From NCBI GenBank assembly GCA_035642535.1, contig DASQSE010000150.1, positions 31,547-95,546 on the forward strand: 64,000 bases of DNA, written 5' to 3'. Under the pieces are notes generated by a model that did no database searches, was not told the DNA's origin, and saw only the letters and a list, made by a program, of their open reading frames with translations. Both the position numbers and the translations under genes were made by a program. The stretch comes from Jatrophihabitans sp035642535 (GTDB lineage: Bacteria > Actinomycetota > Actinomycetes > Mycobacteriales > Jatrophihabitantaceae). The stretch's first letter is position 1. Each line of letters starts with the position of its first letter. Shown in pieces: positions 51,764 to 60,253 of this stretch.

Positions 51764-51777
51764 TACCCTAGGGGGTA
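51764..51777 (+). promoter_or_regulatory. CsoR/CstR operator C (MMPL promoter)
   Basis: TACC-CTAGGG-GGTA. A -10-like TAATAT (51759-51764) touches its left edge, which would put the operator over the transcription start. The two divergent sites B and C are 78 bp apart. Confidence 0.72.
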
Positions 51778-51830
51778 GGGTACAAGCGTCAGACAGTGGA
51801 TGACGCGCTGCGGCTCAGGGAGGAGCTTTC

Positions 51831-54119
51831 GTGACGGCAACCGCGTCCCGCCCATCGGCGCATGCACCGACCGTTGACGCGCCCGGTTGGCTTTCGCGGC
51901 TGGGCGCCTGGTCCGGCACCCACCCGCGTCATGTCCTGGTGGGCTGGCTGATCGTGGCGGCCGGCTTCGGCGCATTCGCGCCGCAGGTGGCGTCGGCGCT
52001 CGCGGGAGCCGGTTGGCAGGACAGCGGCAGCCAGTCGGTCATGGCCCGTGACGTGATCGCGAAGAACTTCGCCGGCCTCGGGTCGACGGCGTTGCAGGTC
52101 GTCATCGTCGATCAGCAGCAGGCCGTCGCGAGCGACCCGGCCGCGCAGCACGTGATCAGCCAGGCGGTCGCGCTGCTCAGGGCCGATTCCCGGGTGCGGG
52201 CCGTCGTGCGTCCGCAACCCGGCGTGTCGATTTCGAAGGACGGGCGCACCGCGATCATCCAGGCCGGCGCCGCCGCCGGTGCGAACGAGATGGTGCGCGC
52301 GGCCGACACCCTGGTCGGCCCGCTGCGGAACCTCTCGGCAAAAGGTGTGTCGGTCGAACTCACAGGATCGAGCGCACTGTGGGCGAACTTCAACAAGGTC
52401 AACCACGCCGCGATGATCAAGTCCGAGGTGCTTTCGTGGCCGATCACGATGCTGGTGCTGGTGCTCGCGTTCGGCAGTCTCGTCGCGGCCGGCTTGCCGC
52501 TCATGCTCACGCTGGTCGGACTGCTCACCGCGGCCGGCGCGCTGGTGATCGCGACGCACCTTGCGCCGGTCAGCATCTGGGCGATGAATTTTGCGATGAT
52601 GTTCGCGCTCGCGCTGGGCATCGACTACGCGCTGTTCATCGTCGTCCGGTTCCGCGCCGCGCTACGCCGTCGCGCCGAGGAACCTGATCGCAGGGCGGCA
52701 GCGATCGCGGCGATCGCCGAGACGATGGGCACCGCCGGCAAGGCGGTCGCGTTCAGCGGCCTGACCGTCCTCGTCTCGCTGTCGACCGTGCTGCTCGTCC
52801 CCAGTCCTGCGTTCCGCAGCATGGCGCTGGGCATCATGCTCTCCGTCGTCGCCGTGCTGGCCGCCACGCTGACGCTGCTGCCGGCCGTGCTCGGCAGGTT
52901 GGGTTCGCGGGTGGATGCCGGCAAGATCCGGCTGCCCGGCGCGCTGGACCGCGCGGAGCGTCGTGCCGAGAAGCGTGGTGCCGAGCAGCGTGCAGCGGCG
53001 CACGGCGGAGACATCCCCGCGCCGCACGACACCTACAACGGCGCCCACCCGCACCTGCATCACACCGTGGCCGGCTTGGAACGCATGCTGCATCACTGGG
53101 GCGCCTTGCTGCACCGCCGCCCCTGGCTGTCCGGCGGGCTGGTCGTCGTCCTGCTCGGGTTCCTCGCCTGGCCGGTGCTGTCGCTGCGCACCGGCATGCC
53201 CAGCATCGCGATCATTCCGTCGAGCCAGACCGCACGCGCCGGCTACACACAAGTCGTCGACGCATTCGGCCCCGGGGCGCCCGGCGCGCTGCAGGTCGTC
53301 AGCCCGGCGGCTGCTCAGCCGCAGACGCAGCAGGTGCTCGCACACGACCCGGGTGTGGCCGCCGCAGTGCCTGCGGGCACCGCACACGGCTGGTCGATGA
53401 CGCTGGCGATTCCGACGACCGACGCGTCGGCGAAGGCAACCGGCGCCACGATCGACCGACTGCGGCACGAACTGCCGTCCGGAGCGCTGGTCGGCGGCGC
53501 CGCCGCGGAGAACCACGATCTGGAGAAGGTGCTTTCCGCCCGCACACCCCTCGTGTTCGGATTGCTGATCGGGCTCGGTTTCCTGCTGCTGCTCGTCGCG
53601 CTCGGCTCCCCCCTCGTCGCCTTCGTCGGGGTCGTGAGCAACCTGGCGTCCATCGCCGCCGCGTTCGGCGTCGCGAAGTGGATCTTCCAGGACGGGCACC
53701 TGGCCGGCCTGCTGAACTTCGAACCGCAGGGCTTCGTCGACGCGTGGGGGCCGCTGTTCTTCGGCGCAATGCTCTCCGGCGTCGCGATGGACTACACGCT
53801 GTTCCTGCTCTCTGCCGCGCGCGAGCACTACGACCTCACCGGCGATCCCCAGCACGCCATGCGGATGGCGTTGCGCACCTCGGGGCGCGTAGTTGTCGCG
53901 GCCGCGGGCGTCATGGTCGCCGTGTTCTTGACGTTTGCGCTCTCCGGGCCGCTCGCGCCGAAGGAAATGGGCATCATCCTCGCCGTCGCCGTCTTCCTCG
54001 ACGCGCTCTGCATCCGGCTCATCCTGCTGCCCGTCGTGCTGCGGCTCACCGGCCACGGAGCCTGGCACCGCCCGGCGTGGCTGGACCGCGTGCTGCCGCA
54101 CGTCCGCTTCGCACATTGA
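51831..54119 (+). CDS. MMPL/RND-family exporter of the sulfur cluster
   Basis: 762 residues. Same architecture as the other MMPL here: first helix RHVLVGWLIVAAGFGAFAP, conserved ALGIDYALFIVVRFRAAL and GVAMDYTLFLLSAAREHY. A distinctive cytoplasmic loop of about 55 residues between helix 6 and 7 is rich in Arg, Ala and His (AHGGDIPAPHDT, AHPHLHHTVAG, LERMLHHWG), which may bind a metal. GTG start at 51831 follows AGGGAGGAG. Controlled by operator C. Could expel sulfane-sulfur compounds, hydrophobic thiols or lipids. Confidence 0.9.
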   Translation: MTATASRPSAHAPTVDAPGWLSRLGAWSGTHPRHVLVGWLIVAAGFGAFAPQVASALAGAGWQDSGSQSVMARDVIAKNFAGLGSTALQVVIVDQQQAVASDPAAQHVISQAVALLRADSRVRAVVRPQPGVSISKDGRTAIIQAGAAAGANEMVRAADTLVGPLRNLSAKGVSVELTGSSALWANFNKVNHAAMIKSEVLSWPITMLVLVLAFGSLVAAGLPLMLTLVGLLTAAGALVIATHLAPVSIWAMNFAMMFALALGIDYALFIVVRFRAALRRRAEEPDRRAAAIAAIAETMGTAGKAVAFSGLTVLVSLSTVLLVPSPAFRSMALGIMLSVVAVLAATLTLLPAVLGRLGSRVDAGKIRLPGALDRAERRAEKRGAEQRAAAHGGDIPAPHDTYNGAHPHLHHTVAGLERMLHHWGALLHRRPWLSGGLVVVLLGFLAWPVLSLRTGMPSIAIIPSSQTARAGYTQVVDAFGPGAPGALQVVSPAAAQPQTQQVLAHDPGVAAAVPAGTAHGWSMTLAIPTTDASAKATGATIDRLRHELPSGALVGGAAAENHDLEKVLSARTPLVFGLLIGLGFLLLLVALGSPLVAFVGVVSNLASIAAAFGVAKWIFQDGHLAGLLNFEPQGFVDAWGPLFFGAMLSGVAMDYTLFLLSAAREHYDLTGDPQHAMRMALRTSGRVVVAAAGVMVAVFLTFALSGPLAPKEMGIILAVAVFLDALCIRLILLPVVLRLTGHGAWHRPAWLDRVLPHVRFAH

Positions 54120-54147
54120 CGCAACAATCACTACGAGGGAGACATCC

Positions 54148-54546
54148 ATGTCCGACGAGATGCGCGTCCGACACCTCGGCAACGACCGGTTCGCCGTCGA
54201 CGTCCGCGCTCACAGCATTCCCGTTGATCAACCAGTGGCCGACGGTGGCGAGGACACCGCACCCACGCCGACCGAACTGTTCGTCGCGGGTCTGGCGAGC
54301 TGCGTCGCCTTCTACGCCCGCCGGTTCCTCAACCGGCACCGCATCGACCCGGCGGGCCTGGAGGTCGCATGCGAATACACGCTCGGCGGCCGGCCCGCGC
54401 GAGTGAGCGACATCGACATCCGCATCACCCCGCCCGCCGCGCTGCCCGTCGAGCGGCGGGACGCATTGCTCGCTGTTGCCTCGCACTGCACGGTGCACAA
54501 CACGCTGACCGAACCGCCCGCCGTCGCGATCACGCTGAACACGTGA
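54148..54546 (+). CDS. OsmC/Ohr-family protein
   Basis: 132 residues. TAPTPTELFVAGLASCVAFYARRF with Cys52, and LLAVASHCTVHNTL with Cys114: the two reactive cysteines of OsmC-type thiol peroxidases. The pattern is nearer to OsmC than to Ohr. ATG 54148 follows GAGGGAG; 28 bp after the MMPL stop, so likely the same transcript. In this setting it may act on organic persulfides as well as hydroperoxides. Confidence 0.88.
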   Translation: MSDEMRVRHLGNDRFAVDVRAHSIPVDQPVADGGEDTAPTPTELFVAGLASCVAFYARRFLNRHRIDPAGLEVACEYTLGGRPARVSDIDIRITPPAALPVERRDALLAVASHCTVHNTLTEPPAVAITLNT

Positions 54547-54597
54547 CCGCCGCGAGTCGGCAGGGAATGACCACGCTTCAGAACTTGTTCGCGCAAG

Positions 54598-54611
54598 TAC
54601 CCCCACGGGTA
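54598..54611 (+). promoter_or_regulatory. CsoR/CstR operator D (thioredoxin promoter)
   Basis: TACC-CCCACG-GGTA, 17-30 bp upstream of the thioredoxin ATG. It indicates that the thioredoxin gene has its own regulated start as well as any read-through from the MMPL-OsmC transcript. Confidence 0.72.
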
Positions 54612-54627
54612 TGTAAGAGGAGAGGCT

Positions 54628-55002
54628 ATGACCACCGTCAACCTGACCACCGACACCTTCGCCGACACAGTGACGGGCGAAGGCATCACGCTCGTCGACT
54701 GGTGGGCGAGTTGGTGCGGCCCGTGTCGCATGTTCGGCCCGGTGTACGAGGCAGCCAGCAAGAAGCACCCCGACATCACCTTCGGCAAGGTCGACACCGA
54801 AGCCGAGCAGCCGCTCGCCGCCGCCGCGCGGATCCGCTCAATCCCCACCCTGATGGCCTTCCGGGACGGCATTCTGGTCTTCTCCCAGCCCGGTGCATTG
54901 CCCGCGGCCGCTCTCGAGCAGGTCATCGAGGGCGTTCGCGGACTCGACATGGACCAGGTCCGCAGCGAGCTGGCCGAACACGAGCACCCGCAGCCGGCCT
55001 GA
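54628..55002 (+). CDS. Thioredoxin
   Basis: 124 residues. Active site WASWCGPCRMFGP, cis-proline in IRSIPTLMAF. It carries a 15-residue acidic/His tail (RSELAEHEHPQPA) beyond the usual end. AAGAGGAGAGG precedes ATG 54628. Under operator D, so probably the reductant for protein and small-molecule persulfides produced by the SQR-type enzyme, rather than the housekeeping thioredoxin. Confidence 0.95.
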   Translation: MTTVNLTTDTFADTVTGEGITLVDWWASWCGPCRMFGPVYEAASKKHPDITFGKVDTEAEQPLAAAARIRSIPTLMAFRDGILVFSQPGALPAAALEQVIEGVRGLDMDQVRSELAEHEHPQPA

Positions 55003-55007
55003 ACCGC

Positions 55008-55469
55008 TCACCGGACTAGGTAGCCGCGGGCGACCAGGTATTCGTCCTGGTCGGCGTGCATCCCGTCAGGCACGTGACGGAACCAGCGACCGTCCGTCGC
55101 GTCGGCACCAGCCTGAACGTCGCCGGCGTAATCCGTGACCTCGAAGACGATGCCCACCGGCGAGTCGAGTCCGTTGAGGTAGTGGCTGGGATATTCGATG
55201 TAGCCGTTGCTGCGCGCAGCGCGCACCTTGATGCAGAGTTCGCGCCGCGCGATCCGGCGCACCGCCTCGATCAGCGGTTCGGCGAAGCGCACGGTGCCGC
55301 CAGGCAGATGCCACGTACCGGCGCACGGCGCGACCGCACGTTGAGTGAGAAACACGGCGCCCGCGCCGTCCGGCACGACGATCTCGACGGTCAGACGAGG
55401 GACGCGCGCGTAGATGGCGTCGAACTCCGCCGGACTCAACGGCAGTACATCGTCGGCCATGCGGCCCAT
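55008..55469 (-). CDS. Nudix hydrolase, GDP-mannose mannosyl hydrolase-like
   Basis: 153 residues (or 150 from a second ATG at 55460). The Nudix region reads HLPGGTVRFAEPLIEAVRRIARREL, quoted here as one element of the box (G-x5-E and R-x2-R-R-E-L). The Glu pair of a canonical REUxEE box is not fully kept, closer to the GDP-mannose hydrolase variant. Substrate probably a sugar nucleotide; uncertain. Convergent with the thioredoxin gene, 5-bp gap. Confidence 0.82.
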   Translation of the reverse strand: MGRMADDVLPLSPAEFDAIYARVPRLTVEIVVPDGAGAVFLTQRAVAPCAGTWHLPGGTVRFAEPLIEAVRRIARRELCIKVRAARSNGYIEYPSHYLNGLDSPVGIVFEVTDYAGDVQAGADATDGRWFRHVPDGMHADQDEYLVARGYLVR

Positions 55470-55514
55470 CCTCCCGCAGCCTCGATGTCGATTTCCGTGT
55501 GTTTTTGATCGTTA

Positions 55515-55543
55515 TTGACGGATTTTGGTTATTAGCGTAGAAA
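55515..55543 (+). promoter_or_regulatory. Promoter of the GH27 gene, leaderless
   Basis: TTGACG (55515-55520), 17 bp, TAGAAA (55538-55543) in an AT-rich island. Transcription would begin about base 55550, at or beside the ATG at 55552, so the message has no real leader and no Shine-Dalgarno is needed. Confidence 0.65.
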
Positions 55544-55551
55544 TCGGGAGC

Positions 55552-57378
55552 ATGTCGCCTCGGATCCGCGCCGCTCTCGGCACTGCTGCGCTGCTCGTCC
55601 TCGTCGGCGCGGTGGTTCAGGCGCCGGCGGCCCGGGCGGCGAGTTCCGGCGGCGCGGATCGGCCCTATCTCGGCTGGTCGTCGTGGAGCGCGTTCCGCTG
55701 CGACGTCTCCGACCCGCTGATCCGTCAGCAGGCGCTGGCGATGCACCGGCGGTTGCAAGTGCACGGCTACCGCTACGTGAACCTCGACTCCGACTGCTCG
55801 AACGAGGTCGACGGCTACGGACGCAAGGTGTACGACCCGACGAAGTTCCCGGACGGCATCGCACCACTGGCCGACTACGTGCACGGGCTCGGCCTCAAGC
55901 TCGGCGTCTACACGACACCGGGCATCCCGATCCCGGCGGTGCAGGCGAACACGCCGATCGCCGGCACGCCGTATCACGCGCGCGACATCATCTACCCGCC
56001 GGACGGTACGCATCCGGGCAACGACCTGTGCCAGTACGGCAACACCTTCCAGATCACGTGCCGCATCGACTACAGCAAGCCCGGCGCGCAGGAGTACATC
56101 GACTCGTCGGCGGCGCTGTTCGCATCCTGGGGCGCCGACCTCCTCAAGCTGGATGCGGTTTCGCCCGGATCGAGCACGACCAGCTACGACACCCGGCCCG
56201 ACGTGCACGCCTGGTCGACGGCGCTCGCCGCGACCGGCCGACCCGTCCAACTGATCCTCTCGTGGCACCTGGACGCCGGCGCCGCCGACTTCTGGCAGGC
56301 CAACGCCAATGGGTGGCGCATCGACGACGACATCGAGTGCTACAACACCTGCCCGACGTTGACCACGTGGTCGAATCCGTTCGGCTGGACGCGCGACACG
56401 ATCGTCTCGCGATTCTTCGACGCCGTGCCGTGGGCGCAGTACGCCGGACCGGGCGGCTGGAGCAACCTCGACTCGCTCGATGTCGGCAACGGGCCGGCGG
56501 ACGGCCTGACCGACACCGAGCGCCGCTCCGCCACGACGCTCTGGGCAATCGCGGCCGCGCCGATCTACAGCGGCGACGACCTCACGTCGCTCGACGCGAC
56601 GGGCCGGAACCTGCTGACCAACGACCGGGTGCTCGCCGTCGACCAGGCCGGTGTTGCCGGGCATCTGGTGGGTGCTGCAGCGCCGTACCGCTCGTGGTCC
56701 GACCAGCAGGTGTGGGCGGCGCACGAACCTGATGGTTCATACGCGGTAGCGCTGTTCAACCTCGCCGCACACCCGGAACCGGTCACCGCCCGGTGGCAGG
56801 ACCTCGGCTTCTGCGGTGCCGCCGCGGTCACCGACGTCTGGAGTGGACAACCGCGCGGCGCGCGCCCGAACGCCATGACGCAGCTGCTGCCCGGGCACGG
56901 CTCGAGCCTGCTGCGGGTGCGGCAGGTGAGCTCATCGAGCTGCCCGCCCGCCCCGCCGACGACGGCCACGCAGAGCTACGAAGCGGAAGACGCCGGGAAC
57001 ACGATCACCGCACCGGCGTCTGTCAGCTCGTGCTCCGGTTGCTCCGGCGGAATGAAGGTCGGCAACCTGTACGACGGCGGGGGTGTGCGATTCAACGACG
57101 TCAACGCCGCGCAGGACGGGAACTACACGCTGACGATCCACTATGCCGCCGACGACGAACGCACCGGTTACATCAGTGTCAACGGCGGTCCCGAGCAGTT
57201 GGTCGGATACTTCCCGCGCACGGGCAGCTGGGACACGGTCGGCAGCTACCGCGTCCGGGTCGAACTGCACGCGGGGACAAACACGGTCACCTACCGCACG
57301 CACCCCGGACCAAGCGACTTCCCCGGCCCCCGCACCTACTCCCCCGACCTGGACCGCATCACCATCGCGCCCGCCTGA
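55552..57378 (+). CDS. Secreted GH27 alpha-galactosidase-like glycosidase with C-terminal CBM
   Basis: 608 residues. Sec signal MSPRIRAALGTAALLVLVGA to ARA. GH27 barrel: LGWSSWSAFRCDVSD, RYVNLDSDCSN, nucleophile Asp201 in ADLLKLDAVSPG, acid/base within WRIDDDIECYN (258-260). Then an alpha-galactosidase beta domain (about 370-460), and a CBM35/6-like domain from SYEAEDAGNTI (about 485) to the end (GGMKVGNLYDGGGVRF, YTLTIHYAADDE, TNTVTYRTHPG). Expected to release alpha-galactose or beta-arabinopyranose from plant polymers outside the cell. The upstream in-frame TTG is not used in my reading. Confidence 0.9.
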   Translation: MSPRIRAALGTAALLVLVGAVVQAPAARAASSGGADRPYLGWSSWSAFRCDVSDPLIRQQALAMHRRLQVHGYRYVNLDSDCSNEVDGYGRKVYDPTKFPDGIAPLADYVHGLGLKLGVYTTPGIPIPAVQANTPIAGTPYHARDIIYPPDGTHPGNDLCQYGNTFQITCRIDYSKPGAQEYIDSSAALFASWGADLLKLDAVSPGSSTTSYDTRPDVHAWSTALAATGRPVQLILSWHLDAGAADFWQANANGWRIDDDIECYNTCPTLTTWSNPFGWTRDTIVSRFFDAVPWAQYAGPGGWSNLDSLDVGNGPADGLTDTERRSATTLWAIAAAPIYSGDDLTSLDATGRNLLTNDRVLAVDQAGVAGHLVGAAAPYRSWSDQQVWAAHEPDGSYAVALFNLAAHPEPVTARWQDLGFCGAAAVTDVWSGQPRGARPNAMTQLLPGHGSSLLRVRQVSSSSCPPAPPTTATQSYEAEDAGNTITAPASVSSCSGCSGGMKVGNLYDGGGVRFNDVNAAQDGNYTLTIHYAADDERTGYISVNGGPEQLVGYFPRTGSWDTVGSYRVRVELHAGTNTVTYRTHPGPSDFPGPRTYSPDLDRITIAPA

Positions 57379-57425
57379 CGACCGAGCGGCGATACAAGCC
57401 TTCGCGGATTCCGACGCGCGTGACG

Positions 57426-58883
57426 TCAGCTCGGGACGGTGACCGTCGCGCAGCCGAGTGATGTGTTGGGCGCGCGCGCCGAGCCGATGTTGAGCGCCGT
57501 GACGCAGTACTTGTGGTCGCCACCGGCGACACCGGTCAACGTGATCGCGAAGCCGTGCTTACCGGTGATCCGGTAGGTGCTGTCGACGTCCGGCCGCGCG
57601 CCGTCTGCCGGGTAGTCACCGACGCGCGACCCGTCGCCGAAGACGCGGACGTCGATCGATCTGCTCGTGCGGTCGGGATCGAACGCCCAGCCCGTCATGC
57701 GGACCGTCGCGCTCGCCGGGCTGTCCGCGTTTTCCAGCTTGCCTCTGGGTGAGCCGTTAACGGTCAGGGTCCGGCAGGTTCGCGTGTTGCCGGTGCCCGC
57801 GCCGACATTCGTGTACCCGACGCAGTATCGGTGGCTACCGTTGCGGGCCGGGAAGGACCACGCGTAGCCGTGCGCTCCGCTCGCCCCGTACCGGTCGTTG
57901 ATGCCGGCTCGCTTGATCCACGTCCGGTGGTGCCTGATGCGGTGTCCGTCGGCGTAGAGCGCAACGTGCAGCCGGACGCCTCTCTTGTCCCGGTCGAGTG
58001 CCCAGCCCCTGACGTGCACGGTCGAGCCGTGCGCGTACGCCGCGTCGAGATGGCCGATCGGATTGCGGGTGGATAGCTTGGCGAACCCGCCGCGCATCGC
58101 CTTGATGATGCCGCGCGCGGCACGGCCGGTCAGGTAACTGTCCGTCGGCGACCAACCGAACTCGACCGTTATCGCCGCGCCGGGCAGATGGCGAGTGAAC
58201 CAGCCGGTCATCGAGCCGTGGCAGACCGACCAGCAGCGGAAGGCCTTCTCCGGCAGACCCAGGTTGTGCGCGAGCCGGTGCCGGAACCCCGGGAACTTCG
58301 CACCGCCGTCGGTGGTGTCCACGCCGTGCAGCGGTTGGTGCAGCGAGACCAGATACCGCGGGCGCAGCCACTTCAGGAAGCCGTACATCGCCCGCGTCTC
58401 CGGTTCGGAGAGCGGGCGCGGACCCGAGTAGTACATCCCGGTCAGGTGCGCCCAGTTGTGCGGCCAGTTGCGGTTCAGGTCGACGTGATGTGCGTTCTTC
58501 CGGGTGTGCTGCGCGTACCCGTCCGGGTTCATCGTCGGTATCACCCAGAGGTCGAGGCCGGTGACCGTGTAGTGCGCGCGGATGATCGAGCGGACGAGCG
58601 TGACGCCGGCCGGCTCGTCGCCGTGCATCTCGCCGAGAATCACCGCCTTGGTGTGGCTGTACGGGTTGCCCAGCTCGTAGGCCCTGATCGGGCGGCCTTG
58701 CACGGAGTGCCCGAGCAGCTTGGTCCGGATCACCGCGGTAGGCAGCTGTGCGGCGCGGGCCGGAGTTGCGGCCACCAGCATGACGAAGCCGCTCGCCACC
58801 GTCGTCGCTGCCAGCACGATCGCCAGGCGCGCCCGCGTCGTCATGCCGTGTGCCGCCGTGGTCCTGGTGCGCGCGGGGATCAT
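57426..58883 (-). CDS. Secreted M14-family zinc carboxypeptidase with two C-terminal repeats
   Basis: 485 residues from ATG 58883 (an ATG at 58844 is also possible and gives the cleaner signal MTTRARLAIVLAATTVASGF). Catalytic domain: Zn ligands His87/Glu90 in GEMHGDEPAG and a later His in LVSLHQPLHG; MNPDGYAQHTRKNAHHVDLN; catalytic Glu in ITVEFGWSP. C-terminal from about residue 300: two repeats built on VHVRGWALDRDKRG and VRMTGWAFDPDRTS, an immunoglobulin-like type often found on actinobacterial wall enzymes. Trims peptides, perhaps peptidoglycan stems. Confidence 0.9.
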   Translation of the reverse strand: MIPARTRTTAAHGMTTRARLAIVLAATTVASGFVMLVAATPARAAQLPTAVIRTKLLGHSVQGRPIRAYELGNPYSHTKAVILGEMHGDEPAGVTLVRSIIRAHYTVTGLDLWVIPTMNPDGYAQHTRKNAHHVDLNRNWPHNWAHLTGMYYSGPRPLSEPETRAMYGFLKWLRPRYLVSLHQPLHGVDTTDGGAKFPGFRHRLAHNLGLPEKAFRCWSVCHGSMTGWFTRHLPGAAITVEFGWSPTDSYLTGRAARGIIKAMRGGFAKLSTRNPIGHLDAAYAHGSTVHVRGWALDRDKRGVRLHVALYADGHRIRHHRTWIKRAGINDRYGASGAHGYAWSFPARNGSHRYCVGYTNVGAGTGNTRTCRTLTVNGSPRGKLENADSPASATVRMTGWAFDPDRTSRSIDVRVFGDGSRVGDYPADGARPDVDSTYRITGKHGFAITLTGVAGGDHKYCVTALNIGSARAPNTSLGCATVTVPS

Positions 58884-58912
58884 GATCGGCACAGCGTAGC
58901 CGCCGCTCGTCG

Positions 58913-59326
58913 CTACTGCAGGCCGTGTGCGCTGAGCCAGACCGCGCGCCGGCGTGGCGACGCCTGCGCCAGCCACGCGTCCTGCACGAGCTCGGTGAGT
59001 TCGGCGTGCGAGAGCTCGCCGATGTGTGCCGCGCGCAGCAGTACCGACGGATGCCCCTCGAAGTGGCTGGTGGTGAAGAACGGGATGGCCGGGTCCTGGA
59101 TCAGGACCAGCTTCTCGGCCTCGGAGGCGACCCAGAACATGACCACGTCGTCGTAGCGCTGCCCCGTCTCGGGGTCGAGCGCGTCCGGCCGCGGTGTGCG
59201 GAAGAAGACGAACGACTTTCCGCCCACCTGGTAGATCGGATTGCCGAGCCGGCCGTAGATGACCTTGACGTGCGGCATCCGCATCGCGAGTTCGTGGATG
59301 TCCTCGACGCGCGCACGCTTGGGCAC
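58913..59326 (-). CDS. MmcQ/YjbR-family protein
   Basis: 137 residues. VEDIHELAMRMPHVKVIYGR opening, PIYQVGGKSFVFFRTPRPDA, TTSHFEGHPSVLLRAAHIGEL and a C-terminal helix, the MmcQ/YjbR alpha/beta fold; members have been proposed to bind DNA or small molecules, and the role is not known. GTG start at 59326. Follows the small membrane gene by 40 bp on the same strand. Confidence 0.85.
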   Translation of the reverse strand: MPKRARVEDIHELAMRMPHVKVIYGRLGNPIYQVGGKSFVFFRTPRPDALDPETGQRYDDVVMFWVASEAEKLVLIQDPAIPFFTTSHFEGHPSVLLRAAHIGELSHAELTELVQDAWLAQASPRRRAVWLSAHGLQ

Positions 59327-59366
59327 CGGGCCAGCCTAGGCATCAGACCCACGTGCGCTGCGCCTG

Positions 59367-59492
59367 CTATCCGGGGCCGACGATGCCGGTGAGGTGGATG
59401 ACCACGGCCGCGATCACGACGACGGTGACGAGGACGGCCACCAGCACCCGCGTCCTGCGCGAGGAGGTACGCGGCTCATCGGGCATTGGCAT
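59367..59492 (-). CDS. Tiny single-helix membrane protein after the ABC-2 permease
   Basis: 41 residues: MPMPDEPRTSSRRTRVLVAV then a Val-rich helix and IHLTGIVGPG. One transmembrane segment with a basic N-terminal stop, Nin-Cout. It begins 11 bp after the permease stop and is too short for automatic calling. Similar tiny proteins commonly follow such ABC-2 pairs. A possible accessory or stabilising subunit. Confidence 0.6.
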   Translation of the reverse strand: MPMPDEPRTSSRRTRVLVAVLVTVVVIAAVVIHLTGIVGPG

Positions 59493-59503
59493 GGCTGCTC
59501 CGC

Positions 59504-60253
59504 TCAGTCGATGTCGCGTCGTTCGATCGCGATGAGCCCTGTTGCTGCGGTGATGCCGGCGTACGCCACGAGGAGGATCGCGCCGATGATCGGTGCGAGG
59601 AGCGCTGTCGACCCCGCGTTGGGCATGAGGCCCGCGAGCGCCCCGCCGCTCGCGCCGGGTGCGTACTTTCCGGCGGAGGGCACGTTGCCGATCAGGATGT
59701 TCTCGATCAGCAACAGCCACACGCAGAGGCCGATGACGGTGCCGACCTGCGTGCGCAGCAACGCGCCGAGTCCCGTTCCGAGAATCGCCCAGAGGGCCGC
59801 GCCCACCGCGCCACCGGCGATCAACTGGGCGAAGTCTCCCGCGTCGAGCGCGATGTGGATGCCGCGCGCGGCGAAGCCGACACTGCCGATCGCGGCCACG
59901 AACGCCGCAGCGAGTAGGCCGATGCCGAGGCCGGCGATCGCAGCCGCGGCCGCCTTCGCGACAACCACCCGGCCGCGGTGCGGGTTGGTCAGCAGCGTGG
60001 GACGGATAGTGCCCTGCCGAAACTCTGCGGTGATACCGATCGCTCCGGCGAGCGCGGCAAACAGCGCACCGATGGTGGCGCCCCAGCCGAACACCTTCGG
60101 TTGGTTCGCGGCCTGACCGAGTTCGGCGGCTTTCAGCGTGAACACATGCAGGCAGACGACGAGCACGGTCACCCCGACCATCGAGGCCAGCACGATGCGC
60201 GCGGTGCGGGTGGTGCGCAGCTTGAGCAGCTCGGAGCGCAGCTGGGCGATCAT
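59504..60253 (-). CDS. ABC-2-type permease
   Basis: 249 residues, six helices, opening IAQLRSELLKLRTTRTARIV (the membrane-entry motif of ABC-2 permeases), then GALFAALAGAIGITAEFRQGTIRPTLL with the conserved FRxGT motif. Exports a drug, lipid or peptide. ATG overlaps the ATPase stop by four bases (ATGA). Confidence 0.92.
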   Translation of the reverse strand: MIAQLRSELLKLRTTRTARIVLASMVGVTVLVVCLHVFTLKAAELGQAANQPKVFGWGATIGALFAALAGAIGITAEFRQGTIRPTLLTNPHRGRVVVAKAAAAAIAGLGIGLLAAAFVAAIGSVGFAARGIHIALDAGDFAQLIAGGAVGAALWAILGTGLGALLRTQVGTVIGLCVWLLLIENILIGNVPSAGKYAPGASGGALAGLMPNAGSTALLAPIIGAILLVAYAGITAATGLIAIERRDID

